Shown one piece after another: positions 46,482 to 55,855 of a stretch of 64,000 nt of DNA. Where the stretch lies: the NCBI RefSeq assembly GCF_002915175.1, contig NZ_NXEJ01000004.1:62001-126000 (forward strand). The letters are read 5' to 3'. The notes beneath the pieces are model-generated. The model worked only from the letters and a program-made list of their open reading frames with translations, was not told where the DNA came from and did no database searches. A program made the translations under genes and the position numbers. The DNA is from Agrobacterium rosae. Its GTDB lineage: Bacteria; Pseudomonadota; Alphaproteobacteria; Rhizobiales; Rhizobiaceae. The first letter of the stretch is position 1. Each line of letters opens with the position of its first letter.

Positions 46482-47786
46482 TTAGACTTTGTCTTTGCCA
46501 GACATCAGAATGCAGGCCAGTGTGATCACGGCGGCTGCGCAGAGGTAGTAGCCGACATAGGTCATGCCGTAGTTCACCTGTAGCCATGTGGCAATGTAAG
46601 GTGCGAGCGATGCACCGAAAATGCCGGCCATGTTGAAGGTGATCGACGAGCCGGTGTAGCGCACCGTGGTCGGGAAGGGGGCAGCGAGGGCCGTCCCGAT
46701 CAGGCCATAGGTCATGCCCATCAATGCCATGGAAAGAGCCGCGAATACGAAGATCGAGCCTTCGCCACCGCTCATCAGGCTTGGCAGCAGGAATGAGAAA
46801 GCTGCGATCAGCACCGTGGTGAGGATCAGGATTTCGCGACGACCGAAACGCTCTGCCAGCTTGCCTGCGAACGGAATGAAGAGACCGAAGACAATCGAGC
46901 CGACGATCTGGATTTCCAGGGCGTCGAGGAACGGGATTTTCAGAATCTTGACGTTGTAGGACAGCAGGTACGCGGTGCCGATGTAGAACAGCACGAAGGT
47001 GGCCAGTGCGACGAATGTGCCGAGCGCCAGGCTGCGCTTGTGGTTGCGGAAGAGTTCGGCAACGGGAACAGCAACGCGTTCGTCCTTGTCGATGGCTTTC
47101 TGGAAGGCGGGCGTTTCGGTGATCGAGAGACGAACCCAGAGGCCGACGGCGATCAGGATGATCGAGGCGACGAAGGGAATGCGCCAACCCCAGCTCAGCA
47201 GCGATTCCTGCGACATGAAGTGCAGCAGAATCCAGAAGACGCCTGATGACAGGAACAGGCCGAGTGGTGCGCCAAGCTGCGGGAACATGCCGTACCAGCT
47301 GCGCTTGCCGGGAGGGGCGTTTTCCGTTGCCAGAAGCACCGCACCGCCCCATTCGCCACCAAGGCCGAAGCCCTGACCGAAACGGCACAGTGCCAGAAGC
47401 AGCGGAGCCAGAACGCCCGCGGTTTCATAGGTCGGCAGCAGACCGATGATGACGGTGGACACGCCCATGGTCAAAAGGGCGGCGACGAGTGTTGTCTTGC
47501 GGCCAATGCGGTCGCCGTAATGGCCGAAGACCACGGCACCCAGCGGGCGGGCGAAGAAGGCGATGGAGAAGGTGGCGAAAGATGCCAGAAGCGCCGTCAT
47601 CGGGTCATTGTTTGGGAAGAACAACGTCGGAAACACGAGCACTGCTGCGGTCGCATAAACGTAAAAATCGAAGAATTCGATGGTCGTGCCGACCACGCTG
47701 GCAGTAAGAACTCGTGCAGGCGAATTTGTCTTTACATCGTTCGGATTGTCAGCGGTCGGCGATATTGGAGATATCGCGTCGGTCAT
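46482..47786 (-). CDS. MHS-family MFS transporter (ProP/ShiA/KgtP-like proton symporter)
   Basis: About 434 aa from the ATG at 47786 (MTDAISPISP); an ATG at 47813 would add nine. Twelve TM segments with the metabolite:H+ symporter marks: SVVGTTIEFFDFYVYATAA in TM1, GHYGDRIGRKTTLV (MFS motif A), RFGQGFGLGGEWGGAVLLATE and SWGWRIPF. Imports organic acids, betaine or shikimate-like solutes; substrate unknown. It is inserted, in the opposite direction, between murB and ddl. Confidence 0.88.
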   Translation of the reverse strand: MTDAISPISPTADNPNDVKTNSPARVLTASVVGTTIEFFDFYVYATAAVLVFPTLFFPNNDPMTALLASFATFSIAFFARPLGAVVFGHYGDRIGRKTTLVAALLTMGVSTVIIGLLPTYETAGVLAPLLLALCRFGQGFGLGGEWGGAVLLATENAPPGKRSWYGMFPQLGAPLGLFLSSGVFWILLHFMSQESLLSWGWRIPFVASIILIAVGLWVRLSITETPAFQKAIDKDERVAVPVAELFRNHKRSLALGTFVALATFVLFYIGTAYLLSYNVKILKIPFLDALEIQIVGSIVFGLFIPFAGKLAERFGRREILILTTVLIAAFSFLLPSLMSGGEGSIFVFAALSMALMGMTYGLIGTALAAPFPTTVRYTGSSITFNMAGIFGASLAPYIATWLQVNYGMTYVGYYLCAAAVITLACILMSGKDKV

Positions 47787-48523
47787 TGTTTGGATTCCGT
47801 TGTTAAGTAACACTTATCACTCTTGGAAGAGATAGCGGTGCGTTAACGCAATTTTCCGTCTTTTGAAACGCCTGAAACGCAATATTTCACAAAAAGAGCG
47901 AATATATGTGGCTGAAAAGGTCGGGTGTTGAGAAGCGAGGATGTGTAGCACGCGGCACACTGGGTTAAATGTCGCCACATCCCCACACCTCATTCCTGTG
48001 CTTGTCACAGGAATCCAGCCAGCCCAAGTCCTGAGCTGAAAAGACGTCCTTAGCCGCGCAGACGCGCGTCGACTGGATTCCTGTCACAAGGACAGAAATG
48101 AGGGAGGGTTGCTTGCTGCCACAAAAACGTCGTGGCTTAGGCCTTGAAGGCGACGTTATAATTGTTCGCTGGGAGGGAGAGCTCCTCCCTCTGTCCCAAA
48201 ATTGGCTGGGGAAAAGCCGATTGCGTTAACGAATCGATCTTGCTTTTCGGCGTGAGGCCTCACGGGCGTGCAACAGTTTTATTTTATTATCTTCGAACTC
48301 TGAATCTTGCATTGCGCACAACTCTCTGATTCCAAGGAAGGAATCCGGACCTCGTGTGATTCTTTAACAAAAATTACATCGGGCTTGGCATCGGTTAACG
48401 AAAGTAAACACTTCATTAACCTTAATGCCGCTTAAGTGTTTGGAACGAAGCTGGCGAGCGAATCGTGGAGTGGTTCGTTGCTCCGGTGGTCTCGTCTGAG
48501 TGATTTTTGTGTCAGAGGTTTTT
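47787..48523. other. Gene-free 737-bp region upstream of ddl
   Basis: Contains the transporter promoter, a family A repeat (47989-48104), a GGAGGGAGAGCTCCTCCC palindrome (about 48172-48189), and an AT-richer stretch (48220-48435) with clustered TTAAC words: TTAACGAA at 48226 and 48395, TTAACCTT at 48416, TTAATGCCGCTTAA at 48422-48435. No credible ORF. Probably the promoter of the second dcw block (ddl-ftsQAZ). Confidence 0.5.
47989..48104. repeat. Family A palindromic element, copy 5
   Basis: About 116 bp; the left arm is intact (CCTCATTCCTGTGCTTGTCA), the right arm has drifted (CTGTCACAAGGACAGAAATG). Same orientation as copies 2 and 4. Intergenic between the transporter and ddl. Confidence 0.88.
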
Positions 48524-49450
48524 ATGAGCGGCAAGCACGTAGCTGTTCTTATGGGTGGGTTTTCTTCCGAGCGGCCAGTTAGCCTCTCGTCCGGAGAGGC
48601 TTGCGCATCGGCTCTGGAAGGCGAGGGCTTTCAGGTTACACGGATAGACGTGGACCGTGATGTTGCCGCTACGCTTTCACGGCTGCGACCGGATGTCGTT
48701 TTCAACGCCTTGCACGGCCCCTTCGGCGAAGACGGCACCATTCAGGGTATTCTAGAATATCTCGAAATTCCCTACACGCATTCCGGCGTGCTGGCCTCTT
48801 CGCTGGCTATGGATAAATCGAAAGCCAAGAAAATTGCTGCCGCATCCGGCATGCCGGTTGCTGCTGAAAAGGTCATGAGCCGCTTCGATATCGGCAACCA
48901 GCACCCCATGAAGCCGCCCTATGTCGTGAAGCCTGTGCGTGAGGGCTCCAGCTTCGGCGTTGTGATGGTTCAGGAAGATCAATCGCACCCGCCGCAGATC
49001 ATCGGCTCCTCCGAATGGCGCTATGGCGATGAAGTCATGGTCGAGCGCTATATTCATGGCCGCGAGTTCACCTGCGGCGTGATGAACGGCGAGGCTCTGG
49101 GCGTGACCGAAGTCGTGCCAATGGGTCACGCCTTTTACGATTACGATGCGAAATATGCCAAAGGTGGCTCAAAACACGTCATTCCCGCGGAAATTTCACC
49201 AAAAATTTACCAAAAAATTCAATCATTGGCGGTTATGGCGCATCAGGTGATCGGGTGCCGTGGCGTAAGCCGTTCGGACTTCCGCTACGACGACCGTTTC
49301 TCAGAAGAAGGCGAACTTATCTGGCTTGAGGTCAACACCCAGCCGGGTATGACGCCAACCTCCCTCGTGCCCGAAATGGCAGCTCATGCCGGACACACCT
49401 TTGGTGATTTGGTCCGGTGGATGGTGGAGGACGCATCGTGTTTGCGATGA
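48524..49450 (+). CDS. ddl: D-alanine--D-alanine ligase
   Basis: 308-aa ATP-grasp enzyme making D-Ala-D-Ala for MurF. N-terminal [19 protein letters not shown], then [18 protein letters not shown], the Lys-containing [11 protein letters not shown]-type [14 protein letters not shown] and the Mg site [27 protein letters not shown] precedes the ATG at 48524; eight further upstream codons are unlikely to be used. Its stop overlaps the ftsQ start as ATGA. First gene of the second dcw block. Confidence 0.95.
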   Translation: MSGKHVAVLMGGFSSERPVSLSSGEACASALEGEGFQVTRIDVDRDVAATLSRLRPDVVFNALHGPFGEDGTIQGILEYLEIPYTHSGVLASSLAMDKSKAKKIAAASGMPVAAEKVMSRFDIGNQHPMKPPYVVKPVREGSSFGVVMVQEDQSHPPQIIGSSEWRYGDEVMVERYIHGREFTCGVMNGEALGVTEVVPMGHAFYDYDAKYAKGGSKHVIPAEISPKIYQKIQSLAVMAHQVIGCRGVSRSDFRYDDRFSEEGELIWLEVNTQPGMTPTSLVPEMAAHAGHTFGDLVRWMVEDASCLR

Positions 49451-50367
49451 ACAGCAAAAAATCGGCGGCTAAAAAGCGCGGGCAGTCCGCCTCGGGTTCT
49501 GCCGAAGAGCGGATGGTTTTGCCACGTCCGCTGCGCAAGGGCTTTCGCTTCGGCGTTTCGCTCGCCACAGGACGCGTCCATATTCCCGCTCATACGGGCA
49601 CGCTTGCGACTCTCGCATTTTTCTCGGCTATCGGTCTCTACGGCATGTCGCTGGGTGGGCATACCGATGTCGTTGCCCAGGCAACTACATCCGCTGCGGG
49701 TTTTGCGATCGAGGACGTCAAGGTTTCCGGCAATATCCAGACGTCTGAAATCGATGTGTTTCAGCTTCTCGGGCTTGATGGTGCGACATCGCTGATCGCG
49801 CTCGATGTGAACGCTGCGCGCAAGAAGCTGACGGAACTGCCTTGGGTCGAGGATGTAGATGTCCGCAAGATCTACCCCAAGACAATCGAAGTGCGTTTGA
49901 AAGAACGTCAGGCCTTCGGCATCTGGCAGCACGGCACGGAGCTTTCGCTGATCGAAAAAAGCGGCAGCGTCATCGCGCCGCTGCGTGACAACAAATATGC
50001 TGGTCTGCCGCTATTCGTCGGGCGTGATGCCGAAACAGGCGCTGCCGGTTTCGTTGACGAGCTGGCCGACTGGCCGGAAATCCGCAACCGTGTGCGCGCT
50101 TATGTTCGCATCGCCGGACGTCGCTGGGACCTGCATCTGGATAACGGCATTGTCGTAAAGCTGCCGGAAGAGAATGTTCCGAAGGCGCTGCAGCTGTTGT
50201 CGCGGATGGATATGGAAGAAAAAGTTCTGTCGCGTGATGTGGCCGCCGTTGATCTGCGCCTGTCGGACCGCACAACGGTTCAACTGACTGAAGGTGCTGC
50301 CGAGCGTCGTCAGAAAGCGGTTGAAGCTCGCTCCAAAGCGCTCAAGACAGCGGAGAAGAACACATGA
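49447..50367 (+). CDS. ftsQ: Cell division protein FtsQ
   Basis: 306 aa from the ATG at 49447 (4-bp overlap with ddl); a GTG at 49438 is an alternative. Long basic cytosolic N-terminus ([13 protein letters not shown]...RPLRKGFRF), one TM ([19 protein letters not shown]), a POTRA domain ([29 protein letters not shown]) and the beta domain with [24 protein letters not shown]. Bridges FtsLB to the divisome. Stop overlaps ftsA. Confidence 0.93.
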   Translation: MNSKKSAAKKRGQSASGSAEERMVLPRPLRKGFRFGVSLATGRVHIPAHTGTLATLAFFSAIGLYGMSLGGHTDVVAQATTSAAGFAIEDVKVSGNIQTSEIDVFQLLGLDGATSLIALDVNAARKKLTELPWVEDVDVRKIYPKTIEVRLKERQAFGIWQHGTELSLIEKSGSVIAPLRDNKYAGLPLFVGRDAETGAAGFVDELADWPEIRNRVRAYVRIAGRRWDLHLDNGIVVKLPEENVPKALQLLSRMDMEEKVLSRDVAAVDLRLSDRTTVQLTEGAAERRQKAVEARSKALKTAEKNT

Positions 50368-51695
50368 GCTTATTCGGTTCTTCCCATTTCGGTCTGCCGC
50401 GCCTGAAGCCATTGTCGTCCAAGCGGACCCATGTGGTTTCGGTGCTCGATATCGGTTCGACCAAGGTCGTCTGCATGATCGGCCGTCTCACGCCGCGTGA
50501 GGAAACCGAAGTGCTGCCGGGTCGCACACACAAGGTCGACGTCATCGGCATTGGCCACCAGCGTTCGCGCGGCGTAAAATCCGGCGTCATTGCCGATCTG
50601 GATGCGCTGGAAGGCGTCATTCGTCTGGCAGTCGATGCAGCAGAGCGTATGGCCGGTCTGACTGTCGATAGCCTGATCGTCAACGTTTCCGCAGGCCGTC
50701 TGGCCAGCGACATCTATACCGCCAGCATCGATCTGGGCGGGCAAGAAGTCGAATCGGGCGATCTGCGCAAGGTTCTGATTGCTGCCAGCCAGCAATCTCT
50801 GCGTCAGGATCGTGCCATTCTGCATTCGCTGCCGACAGGTTATTCGCTGGATGGCGAGCGCGGTATTCGCGATCCGCTTTCGATGTATGGCGACCTGCTG
50901 GGCGTGGACATGCATGTGGTCACAGCTGAGCGGACTGCTCTGAAGAACCTGGAGCTTTGCATCAACCGTGCTCACCTTTCGGTCGAGGGCATCGTTGCGA
51001 CACCTTACGCCAGCGGCCTTGCAGCTTTGGTGGATGACGAAGTCGAGCTTGGCTGTGCGGCCATCGACATGGGCGGCGGTACGACGACGATTTCGGTTTT
51101 TGCTGAGGGACGTCTGGTTCACACTGACGCCATCGGCCTTGGCGGACACCACGTCACCACCGATCTGGCGCGCGGTCTTTCGACCCGTATCGAAGATGCG
51201 GAGCGCTTGAAGGTCGTTCACGGTTCGGCGCTGGCCAACGGCTCCGACGACCGCGACATGATTGCCGTGCCACCGATTGGCGAAGACGACCGCGACCAGC
51301 CTTCGCAGGTTTCGCGCGCGCTCGTCAGCCGCATCGTTCGGGCCCGCATCGAAGAGACATTGGAACTGATCCGCGACCGCATCCAGAAATCGGGTTTTTC
51401 CCCGATTGTCGGTAAGCGCGTGGTTCTGACCGGAGGTGCCAGTCAGTTGACCGGCCTGCCGGAAACGGCGCGGCGCATTCTTGCCCGCAACGTTCGCATC
51501 GGCCGCCCCATGGGCGTGTCCGGCCTGCCGGTCGCGGCCAAAGGCCCGGCCTTTTCCACAGCCTGCGGGCTGATGATTTATCCGCAGATCGCGGACATCG
51601 AAATCCATGCGGCGCAGAACGGAATGTTCTCGCCGTTCGGAACAGGTAGTGGCCGGATAGCCCGCGTAGGGCAATGGCTGAAGGAAAGTTTTTGA
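50364..51695 (+). CDS. ftsA: Cell division protein FtsA
   Basis: 443-aa actin-like ATPase tethering FtsZ to the membrane. VVSVLDIGSTKVVCMIGR (phosphate 1), SGVIADLDAL, CAAIDMGGGTTTISVFAEG (phosphate 2) and VVLTGGASQLTGLPE (adenosine motif). The C-terminus RIARVGQWLKESF is an amphipathic membrane-targeting helix. Overlaps ftsQ by 4 bp; a GC-rich hairpin (51703-51719) follows before ftsZ. Confidence 0.96.
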   Translation: MSLFGSSHFGLPRLKPLSSKRTHVVSVLDIGSTKVVCMIGRLTPREETEVLPGRTHKVDVIGIGHQRSRGVKSGVIADLDALEGVIRLAVDAAERMAGLTVDSLIVNVSAGRLASDIYTASIDLGGQEVESGDLRKVLIAASQQSLRQDRAILHSLPTGYSLDGERGIRDPLSMYGDLLGVDMHVVTAERTALKNLELCINRAHLSVEGIVATPYASGLAALVDDEVELGCAAIDMGGGTTTISVFAEGRLVHTDAIGLGGHHVTTDLARGLSTRIEDAERLKVVHGSALANGSDDRDMIAVPPIGEDDRDQPSQVSRALVSRIVRARIEETLELIRDRIQKSGFSPIVGKRVVLTGGASQLTGLPETARRILARNVRIGRPMGVSGLPVAAKGPAFSTACGLMIYPQIADIEIHAAQNGMFSPFGTGSGRIARVGQWLKESF

Positions 51696-51702
51696 TCCCT
51701 TG

Positions 51703-51719
51703 CCTGCCCATCGGGCAGG
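51703..51719 (+). other. Short GC hairpin between ftsA and ftsZ
   Basis: CCTGCCC-ATC-GGGCAGG, a 7-bp stem eight bases after the ftsA stop and without a U-tract. Not a canonical terminator; it could slow polymerase or protect mRNA ends and so set the ftsA:ftsZ ratio. Confidence 0.45.
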
Positions 51720-51786
51720 GGACCGAGTGAAGTTGATATGAATTGGCCTGCAGGGCGATGCGGCCAGAGAAAGAAGGAATGTTAAA

Positions 51787-53535
51787 ATGACGATACAGCT
51801 GCAAAAGCCGGATATCACCGAGCTGAAGCCACGCATCACCGTTTTCGGCGTTGGCGGTGGCGGCGGTAATGCTGTCAACAACATGATCACGGCAGGTCTT
51901 CAGGGCGTCGACTTCGTCGTTGCCAACACCGATGCACAGGCTCTGACGATGACGAAGGCCGACCGGGTTATCCAGCTCGGCGTCAACGTCACCGAAGGTT
52001 TGGGTGCCGGTTCGCAGCCGGAAGTTGGCCGCGCTGCTGCCGAAGAGTGCATCGATGAAATCATCGACCACCTGAACGGCACGCATATGTGCTTCGTCAC
52101 TGCCGGCATGGGCGGCGGTACCGGTACCGGTGCTGCGCCCGTCGTCGCACAGGCTGCCCGCAACAAGGGCATTCTGACGGTTGGCGTCGTGACCAAGCCT
52201 TTCCACTTCGAAGGCGGTCGCCGCATGCGTCTGGCCGAACAGGGCATCGAGGAACTGCAGAAGTCCGTCGATACGCTGATCGTCATTCCAAACCAGAACC
52301 TGTTCCGTATTGCCAACGACAAGACCACGTTTGCTGACGCATTTGCGATGGCCGACCAGGTTCTCTATTCGGGCGTTGCCTGCATTACCGACCTGATGGT
52401 GAAGGAAGGTCTTATCAACCTCGACTTCGCCGACGTTCGCTCCGTGATGCGCGAAATGGGCCGTGCAATGATGGGTACCGGCGAGGCTTCCGGCCAGGGC
52501 CGTGCGATGCAGGCTGCGGAAGCGGCTATTGCCAACCCGCTGCTCGATGAAACATCGATGAAGGGTGCGCAGGGCCTCCTGATCTCCATCACCGGTGGTC
52601 GCGACATGACCCTGTTCGAAGTCGACGAAGCTGCGACCCGTATTCGCGAAGAAGTCGATCCGGACGCAAACATCATCCTCGGCGCGACATTCGACGAAGC
52701 TCTGGAAGGTCTCATCCGCGTGTCGGTTGTTGCCACAGGCATCGACCGCGTTCCTGGCCAGATGGAACGCAACGCAGAAGAACTGCGCCAGGCTGCGGCT
52801 GCAAAGCCACTTATCCGTCCTTCCGCGGCCGTTGCTTCTGCTCCGGCCGCAGTTCAGCCTGCCCCAGTCATGCAGGCACCAAAGTCGACCATAGACCCTA
52901 TTGCCCAGACCATTCGCGAAGCCGACATGGAACGCGAACTGGCACTGGCGGCCGCTGAACAGCGTCTCCGTCAGGCCCAGGCAGAAGCCGAATTCCGTCC
53001 TCAGAGCAAGTTGTTCGCAGCTGCTCCAGCGGAAGCACCGGTTGCTGCTCGCCCCGCAGCACCGGTGCACACCGCGCCTGCGCCTGTCTACCATGCGCCG
53101 GAACAGGTGGCAGCACCTGCTCCTCGCATGCAGGCACCAGCGCCTGTTTACCATGAGCCAGCCCCGGTCGCCCGTGCGCCTGAGCCGGTCCGCATGCCAA
53201 AGGTCGAGGATTTCCCTCCGGTCGTCAAAGCCGAGATGGATCACCGCGCCCACCCGGCATCTGCCGTGCCAGAAGAGCGTGGCCCGATGGGTCTTCTGAA
53301 GCGGATCACCAATTCGCTCGGTCGCCGTGATGAGGAAGAAACCGTTCCTTCCGACATGATGGATGCACCAAGCATGTCTCCGCAGCAGCGTCGCCCGCTG
53401 TCTCAGGAAGCCAGCATGTACGCACCGCGTCGTGGCAATCTGGACGATCACGGCCGTCAGACACCGTCGTCTGCCAGCCAGCACGAAGACGATCAGCTTG
53501 AAATTCCGGCCTTCCTGCGCCGTCAGTCCAACTGA
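51787..53535 (+). CDS. ftsZ: Cell division protein FtsZ, long-linker rhizobial form
   Basis: 582 aa, far longer than E. coli FtsZ (383). The tubulin-like GTPase covers about 1-320: [23 protein letters not shown], and the signature [15 protein letters not shown]. After it comes a ~240-residue linker rich in Ala, Pro, Gln and Val with repeated Pro-Val-Tyr-His pieces ([22 protein letters not shown]), then the conserved tail [12 protein letters not shown] that binds FtsA and other partners. Polymerises into the Z-ring. 91 bp after ftsA, with its own leader. Confidence 0.96.
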   Translation: MTIQLQKPDITELKPRITVFGVGGGGGNAVNNMITAGLQGVDFVVANTDAQALTMTKADRVIQLGVNVTEGLGAGSQPEVGRAAAEECIDEIIDHLNGTHMCFVTAGMGGGTGTGAAPVVAQAARNKGILTVGVVTKPFHFEGGRRMRLAEQGIEELQKSVDTLIVIPNQNLFRIANDKTTFADAFAMADQVLYSGVACITDLMVKEGLINLDFADVRSVMREMGRAMMGTGEASGQGRAMQAAEAAIANPLLDETSMKGAQGLLISITGGRDMTLFEVDEAATRIREEVDPDANIILGATFDEALEGLIRVSVVATGIDRVPGQMERNAEELRQAAAAKPLIRPSAAVASAPAAVQPAPVMQAPKSTIDPIAQTIREADMERELALAAAEQRLRQAQAEAEFRPQSKLFAAAPAEAPVAARPAAPVHTAPAPVYHAPEQVAAPAPRMQAPAPVYHEPAPVARAPEPVRMPKVEDFPPVVKAEMDHRAHPASAVPEERGPMGLLKRITNSLGRRDEEETVPSDMMDAPSMSPQQRRPLSQEASMYAPRRGNLDDHGRQTPSSASQHEDDQLEIPAFLRRQSN

Positions 53536-53558
53536 TCTTCCGATTCTCGATCAAGGCG

Positions 53559-53585
53559 ATACCCGGGTCCGAAAGGCCCGGGTAT
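53559..53585 (+). terminator. Probable terminator after ftsZ
   Basis: ATACCCGGG / CCCGGGTAT 9-bp stem with a 9-nt loop, followed by TGCTGTCTT, 24 bp beyond the stop. The U-tract is imperfect, so partial read-through into lpxC is possible. Confidence 0.6.
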
Positions 53586-53810
53586 TGCTGTCTTAAAAGA
53601 CCTTCATCGGCAGCCTTTAAATTAGCTTTTTCAAAGCTTTGAGTCTGTTACAAAACGAAATCAACAGTGATTTGAGATAGCGCCGGACTGTGCGTATGTA
53701 TGACCATGAGACGAGGACGTAACGCGGGACAGCCGCTGTTTCTCCCCCTCGGTTGAAATTTGGATCACGCCGGTATATCGGGCAGGTCCACATGAAAAGG
53801 CTTTACTCGC

Positions 53811-54770
53811 ATGACCATCGGACTGCTCGGTTTCCAGACAACGATCGCCAACTCCGTTCAGCTCAAGGGCATTGGCGTTCACTCCGGCAACCCGGTATCC
53901 ATGACGTTTCAGCCTGCGGAAGCGGGCACAGGTATCGTTTTCAGCCGTCAGCATGAGAATGGCAACACCACCGAGCTGAAGGCCGTTTCGGCCAATGTCG
54001 GCAATACGGATCTCTGCACGGTTCTCGGTCGTTCGCTGCCACAGTCCATCTCGACTGTCGAACACGTCATGGCCGGTATCTACGCCATGGGAATCGACAA
54101 CCTCATCGTTGAGGTCGATGGTCCTGAAGTTCCGATTATGGACGGCAGCTCGATGCCTTTCATCGAAGCCATCGAATCAGTCGGCATCACAAATCTTGGC
54201 GTGAAGCGCCGTTACATTCGCGTTGTGAAGCCCGTTCGTGTCGAAGCTTCCGCATCTTGGGCCGAGTTCCGCCCCTATGACGGTACGCGCTTTGAAGTCG
54301 AGATCGATTTCGACACGCCGCTGATCGGTCGCCAGATTTGGAAGGGTGATCTGACGCCTGAAACATTCAAGAACGAGCTTTCGCGCGCCCGGACATTCGG
54401 CTTCATGCGTGACGTCGAGCGCCTTTGGGCTGCCGGTTATGCGTTGGGTTCTTCGCTGGAAAACTCTGTCGTTATTTCTGACGACAACACGGTCATCAAC
54501 ATGGAAGGCCTGCGTTACGCGAAGGATGAGTTCGTCCGTCACAAGACGCTGGATGCCGTTGGCGATCTGGCTCTTGCCGGCGCTCAGTTCATCGGTTGCT
54601 ACCGCTCCTATCGCGGTGGTCACAAGGTCAATGCCAATGCGTTGAAGGCACTGTTGAGCGACCCCTCTGCCTATGAAATCGTCGAGGCACCGGCCGTGCG
54701 CAGCCCGGTTGTTCGCGCGCGTGAATTCGTGCCCGTCCAGCAGCTTGAGTTTGCTCCCTGGTCTGCATGA
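53811..54770 (+). CDS. lpxC: UDP-3-O-acyl-N-acetylglucosamine deacetylase LpxC
   Basis: 319 aa, the committed step of lipid A synthesis. Zn ligands: STVEHVMAGIYAMGIDN (first His) and HKTLDAVGDLALAG (His and Asp); VKGIGVHSGNPV-type LKGIGVHSGNPV at the start, MDGSSMPFIEAI, and HKVNANALKAL near the end with the general catalytic His. The 275-bp space after ftsZ gives it its own promoter; terminator at 54792. Confidence 0.96.
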   Translation: MTIGLLGFQTTIANSVQLKGIGVHSGNPVSMTFQPAEAGTGIVFSRQHENGNTTELKAVSANVGNTDLCTVLGRSLPQSISTVEHVMAGIYAMGIDNLIVEVDGPEVPIMDGSSMPFIEAIESVGITNLGVKRRYIRVVKPVRVEASASWAEFRPYDGTRFEVEIDFDTPLIGRQIWKGDLTPETFKNELSRARTFGFMRDVERLWAAGYALGSSLENSVVISDDNTVINMEGLRYAKDEFVRHKTLDAVGDLALAGAQFIGCYRSYRGGHKVNANALKALLSDPSAYEIVEAPAVRSPVVRAREFVPVQQLEFAPWSA

Positions 54771-54791
54771 TCGAGAGTTTATCGAAGTAAG

Positions 54792-54815
54792 AGCCGTCCA
54801 CTGGGGCGGCTTTTT
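54792..54815 (+). terminator. Rho-independent terminator after lpxC
   Basis: AGCCGTCC-ACTG-GGGCGGCT stem (one G-T pair) followed by TTTTC, 21 bp after the lpxC stop. Confidence 0.88.
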
Positions 54816-54972
54816 CGTATGTGGGCCGAATATAATCATCGACTACAGGGTGCCGCGCCATAAAAATGCGTTATTGCGTCATCATTGCGTTGCCCTGCGG
54901 ACGCTTTTATGGCTAGAAACGCCTTTGTAAAAGCCGATGTTCTGTATTTACGCAGGAAGTGGGAACTGACGA

Positions 54973-55839
54973 ATGAAGCGTGTAGTGTCTGGTGCAATGA
55001 ATGGAACGGTACGGGGAGCACTCGTATCGCTGATGCTGATTGGCGCCGGAACGCTGGTAACGTCTTGCCAGTCTGACCCTGACATCGACATTACCAAGCT
55101 TGGCGTCGAGACAGACCCACCGGACGTGCTTTACAAGCAGGGCCTTGCCAACATGAATGCCGGCAACATGACCGAAGCCGGTCGCAAGTTCTCCGCCATC
55201 GACAAGCAATATCCGTTTACGGAATGGGGCCAGAAGGCTCTTGTCATGAACACCTTCATTGCAACGCGCCAGAACAAGAACGAAGTAGCGATCGCGTCCG
55301 GTGCGCGCTTCCTCAAGCAATATCCACGCGCGAAAGATGCCGCCTACGTTCAGTACATGATCGGCCTTGCCTATTCCAAGCAGATTGCCGACGTGACGCA
55401 GGATCAGCGCGCTGCACAGCGCACGATCGAAGCGATGAACAAGGTCGTTACCGATTATCCGACCTCGGAATACGTGCCGGATGCGCAGGCGAAAATCCGC
55501 TTCGCGCGTGACCAGCTCGCAGGCCGTGAAATGCAGGTTGGCCGTTATTATCTCGAGCGCAAGGAATATCTTGCTGCCGTATCGCGCTTCCGCATCGTCG
55601 TTGAGCAGTACCAGAACACCAACCAGATCGAAGAGGCCTTGGCGCGTCTGACCGAGGCCTATTACGCGATGGGTCTGGTGGACGAGGCACAAACGGCGGC
55701 CGCGGTTCTCGGCAACAACTATCCTGACAGCCAGTGGTACGGTGATTCGTACAAGCTGTTGAAGGGGCAGGGGCTTGAGCCACGAGAAAATAAGGAATCC
55801 TGGATTTCCCGCGCTGGCAAGAAGCTCGTGGGTGCCTGA
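54973..55839 (+). CDS. bamD: Outer membrane assembly lipoprotein BamD (ComL)
   Basis: 288 aa. Lipoprotein signal with lipobox VTSC (Cys about 33: LIGAGTLVTSCQSD). TPR-like repeats follow: PPDVLYKQGLANMNAGNMTEAGRKF, YPFTEWGQKALVMNTF, and FLKQYPRAKDAAYVQYMIGLAY, as in all BamD proteins. Part of the BAM complex that folds outer-membrane proteins. recN begins 16 bp downstream. Confidence 0.94.
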   Translation: MKRVVSGAMNGTVRGALVSLMLIGAGTLVTSCQSDPDIDITKLGVETDPPDVLYKQGLANMNAGNMTEAGRKFSAIDKQYPFTEWGQKALVMNTFIATRQNKNEVAIASGARFLKQYPRAKDAAYVQYMIGLAYSKQIADVTQDQRAAQRTIEAMNKVVTDYPTSEYVPDAQAKIRFARDQLAGREMQVGRYYLERKEYLAAVSRFRIVVEQYQNTNQIEEALARLTEAYYAMGLVDEAQTAAAVLGNNYPDSQWYGDSYKLLKGQGLEPRENKESWISRAGKKLVGA

Positions 55840-55855
55840 GAACAGAGCATAAGAC

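Noticed and set aside
48364-48435. A full CtrA site upstream of ddl
   Set aside because: Several TTAA words are present, but none pair at the seven-base spacing (TTAA-N7-TACA, TTAA-N6-TTAA), so only a TTAAC-rich region is recorded.
51325-53484. 719-codon open frame antisense to ftsA/ftsZ
   Set aside because: It lies opposite well-supported FtsA and FtsZ; composition is that of an antisense frame in GC-rich DNA, with no domain similarity.
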